The translations under genes and the position numbers were made by a program. The notes beneath the pieces were generated by a model. It did not search any database. It saw nothing but the letters and a program-made list of their open reading frames with translations, and was not told where the DNA came from. This document shows positions 62,889 through 64,000 of a stretch of 64,000 bases of DNA, one piece after another. Positions within the stretch are counted from its first letter, which is position 1. Each line of letters begins with the position of its first letter. Source of the DNA: JAWHTC01 sp032586155 (GTDB lineage Bacteria > Pseudomonadota > Alphaproteobacteria > Rhodobacterales > Rhodobacteraceae); NCBI RefSeq assembly GCF_032586155.1, contig NZ_JAWHTC010000002.1, positions 992,001 through 1,056,000 of the forward strand, read 5' to 3'.

Positions 62889-63989
62889 TCAGGCGTCCAG
62901 CGCCCGGCAATCTTCGGGCAGCCAGCCAATTTCGATCTGCTCACCAGGTTTCAGGCGAACCTGGTCGGGGGCGTTCCGGCTTTTGATGACGAACTCATCA
63001 TTGCCCGCCACGCGCAGCTTGGTGCGGAAGCTGTCGCCCATGTAAATGAACTCCAGAACCTCGGCCTTGAGAAGATGCGCGCCCTCTTGCAACCGGTCTT
63101 TGTTGAATTCCACCCGCTCCGGGCGAATCGAAACGCGTGTGCGCTCACCCGGCTGGCCGACATTGACCGGTTTGCAGTCGATCAACTCGCCGTCGTCAAG
63201 CTCAACAAGGGCAAGACCGTTGTTGATCTCTTTGACCACGCCTTCCAGCGTGTTGTTCTCTCCGATGAATTGCGCCACGAAACTGTTTTCCGGCTCTTCA
63301 TACAGTTGATCCGGCGGGGCAATCTGTTGAATGCGGCCGTCATCGAACACCGCAACCCGGTCCGACATGGTCAGCGCCTCGGTCTGGTCGTGGGTCACGT
63401 AAACCACGGTGATACCAAGGCTGTGGGCCAAGTGGGTGATCTCGAACTGCATCTTTTCGCGCAGTTGTTTGTCGAGCGCGCCCAGCGGTTCGTCCATCAG
63501 AACCAGTTCCGGTTCAAACACCAGCGCACGGGCCAGGGCGACGCGCTGTTGCTGACCACCCGAAAGCTGTGCCGGCCGACGCGCGCCAAAGCTGCCCATT
63601 TCGACCATATCGAGGGCGCGGCGCACTTTTGTTTCGCGGTCGGATTTGCCGATTTTGCGGACTTCCAACGGAAACGAGAGGTTCTCCTCGATCGTCATGT
63701 GCGGGAAGAGGGCGTAATTCTGGAACACCATGCCGATACCGCGCTTGTGCGGTGGGATGTTGTTGATCGGCCTGCCATCCAGCTTGATCTCGCCATGGGT
63801 GGCGGTTTCAAAACCGGCTAGCATCATCAGACAAGTTGTCTTGCCCGAACCGGACGGCCCAAGCATGGTCAGAAACTCGCCGCGTGGCATTGTCAGGTTG
63901 AGGTCTTTTACGACGAGCTGTTCCCCGTCATAGCTTTTCTGCACGCGTTCGAATTCCACGAACGCATTTTCGTTTTGCGCATCAGCCAA
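62889..63989 (-). CDS. Polyamine-type ABC transporter ATPase (PotA-like)
   Basis: 366 residues. Walker A GPSGSGKTT, Q-loop FQNYALFPHM, signature LSGGQQQRVALARAL, Walker B LVLMDEPLGALD, switch YVTHDQTEA, and a C-terminal TOBE domain from about 280 (RVSIRPERVEF). The start is TTG at 63989 with GGGAG six bases upstream, 11 bases from the window end; a further upstream start outside the window cannot be excluded. First gene seen of the four-gene transporter operon. Confidence 0.93.
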   Translation of the reverse strand: MADAQNENAFVEFERVQKSYDGEQLVVKDLNLTMPRGEFLTMLGPSGSGKTTCLMMLAGFETATHGEIKLDGRPINNIPPHKRGIGMVFQNYALFPHMTIEENLSFPLEVRKIGKSDRETKVRRALDMVEMGSFGARRPAQLSGGQQQRVALARALVFEPELVLMDEPLGALDKQLREKMQFEITHLAHSLGITVVYVTHDQTEALTMSDRVAVFDDGRIQQIAPPDQLYEEPENSFVAQFIGENNTLEGVVKEINNGLALVELDDGELIDCKPVNVGQPGERTRVSIRPERVEFNKDRLQEGAHLLKAEVLEFIYMGDSFRTKLRVAGNDEFVIKSRNAPDQVRLKPGEQIEIGWLPEDCRALDA

Positions 63990-64000
63990 GTCTGACTCCC

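Noticed and set aside
1..64000. tRNA or rRNA genes, CRISPR arrays, insertion sequences, prophage or integrative element
   Set aside because: None seen on either strand; repeats present are short and few, no transposase or integrase pattern appears, and gene order looks chromosomal throughout.

Overview
The window is a GC-rich, densely packed chromosomal segment of an alphaproteobacterium, most likely a marine Rhodobacteraceae (Roseobacter-group) member. This rests on gene content and order: petP-petR regulators, rbfA/truB next to dapB, rsmB-heparinase-purH, lspA followed by a DUF3035 lipoprotein and a pair of M16 peptidases, an SdhAF4 micro-gene, and a sitABCD operon behind a Mur-type operator. 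I see no rRNA, tRNA, insertion sequence, prophage or CRISPR array. The window cuts gltB at its left edge and ends 11 bases upstream of the apparent TTG start of a polyamine-type ABC ATPase.

Layout. 1-4.9 kb: glutamate synthase genes (gltD, an alpha/beta-hydrolase coupled to gltB, partial gltB). 5-6.9 kb: uppP and an NDUFA9-like protein. 7.2-11.6 kb: cytochrome P450, glutamine-synthetase-like ligase, [2Fe-2S] ferredoxin, divergent class I amidotransferase and a GntR regulator, which together look like an amine-oxidising catabolic unit. 12-17.1 kb: a five-gene CoA-ester beta-oxidation operon (thiolase, two MaoC-type proteins, acyl-CoA dehydrogenase, SDR) divergent from a LysR regulator, with a clear inverted-repeat operator between them. 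17.6-21.4 kb: two phosphate transporters and a small coiled-coil protein. 21.6-25 kb: an SDR and the 5-oxoprolinase genes pxpBCA. 25-38.6 kb: mostly housekeeping (truB, rbfA, dapB, HIT, sdhAF4, rsmB, heparinase II/III, purH, lspA, M16 peptidases). 38.6-42 kb: ALDH16-type dehydrogenase with deoC. 42-45.2 kb: a DUF4173-type membrane protein with a CreBC-like two-component system. 45.2-49.2 kb: sitABCD Mn/Fe uptake. 49.2-53.6 kb: half-length DgoK-like protein, DMT exporter, secreted lyase-like protein and a membrane-bound CadC-like regulator. 53.7-56.8 kb: a TmpB/PhnZ-like and TmpA-like oxygenase pair (candidate trimethylaminoethylphosphonate degradation) and petR/petP. 56.9-64 kb: ilvE with a strong terminator, an SDR, and a polyamine-type ABC transporter.

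Main points for a second look: the P450/GS-like/ferredoxin/amidotransferase locus; the TmpAB-like pair; two genes whose only sensible start codons are non-canonical (CTG for pxpB, ATC for an SDR behind a terminator); a 9-mer, GTTAGAGAC, found five times, four of them on rare codons inside genes; and a tandem-repeat intergenic element present twice. All functional calls come from reading motifs by eye; no database search was run.
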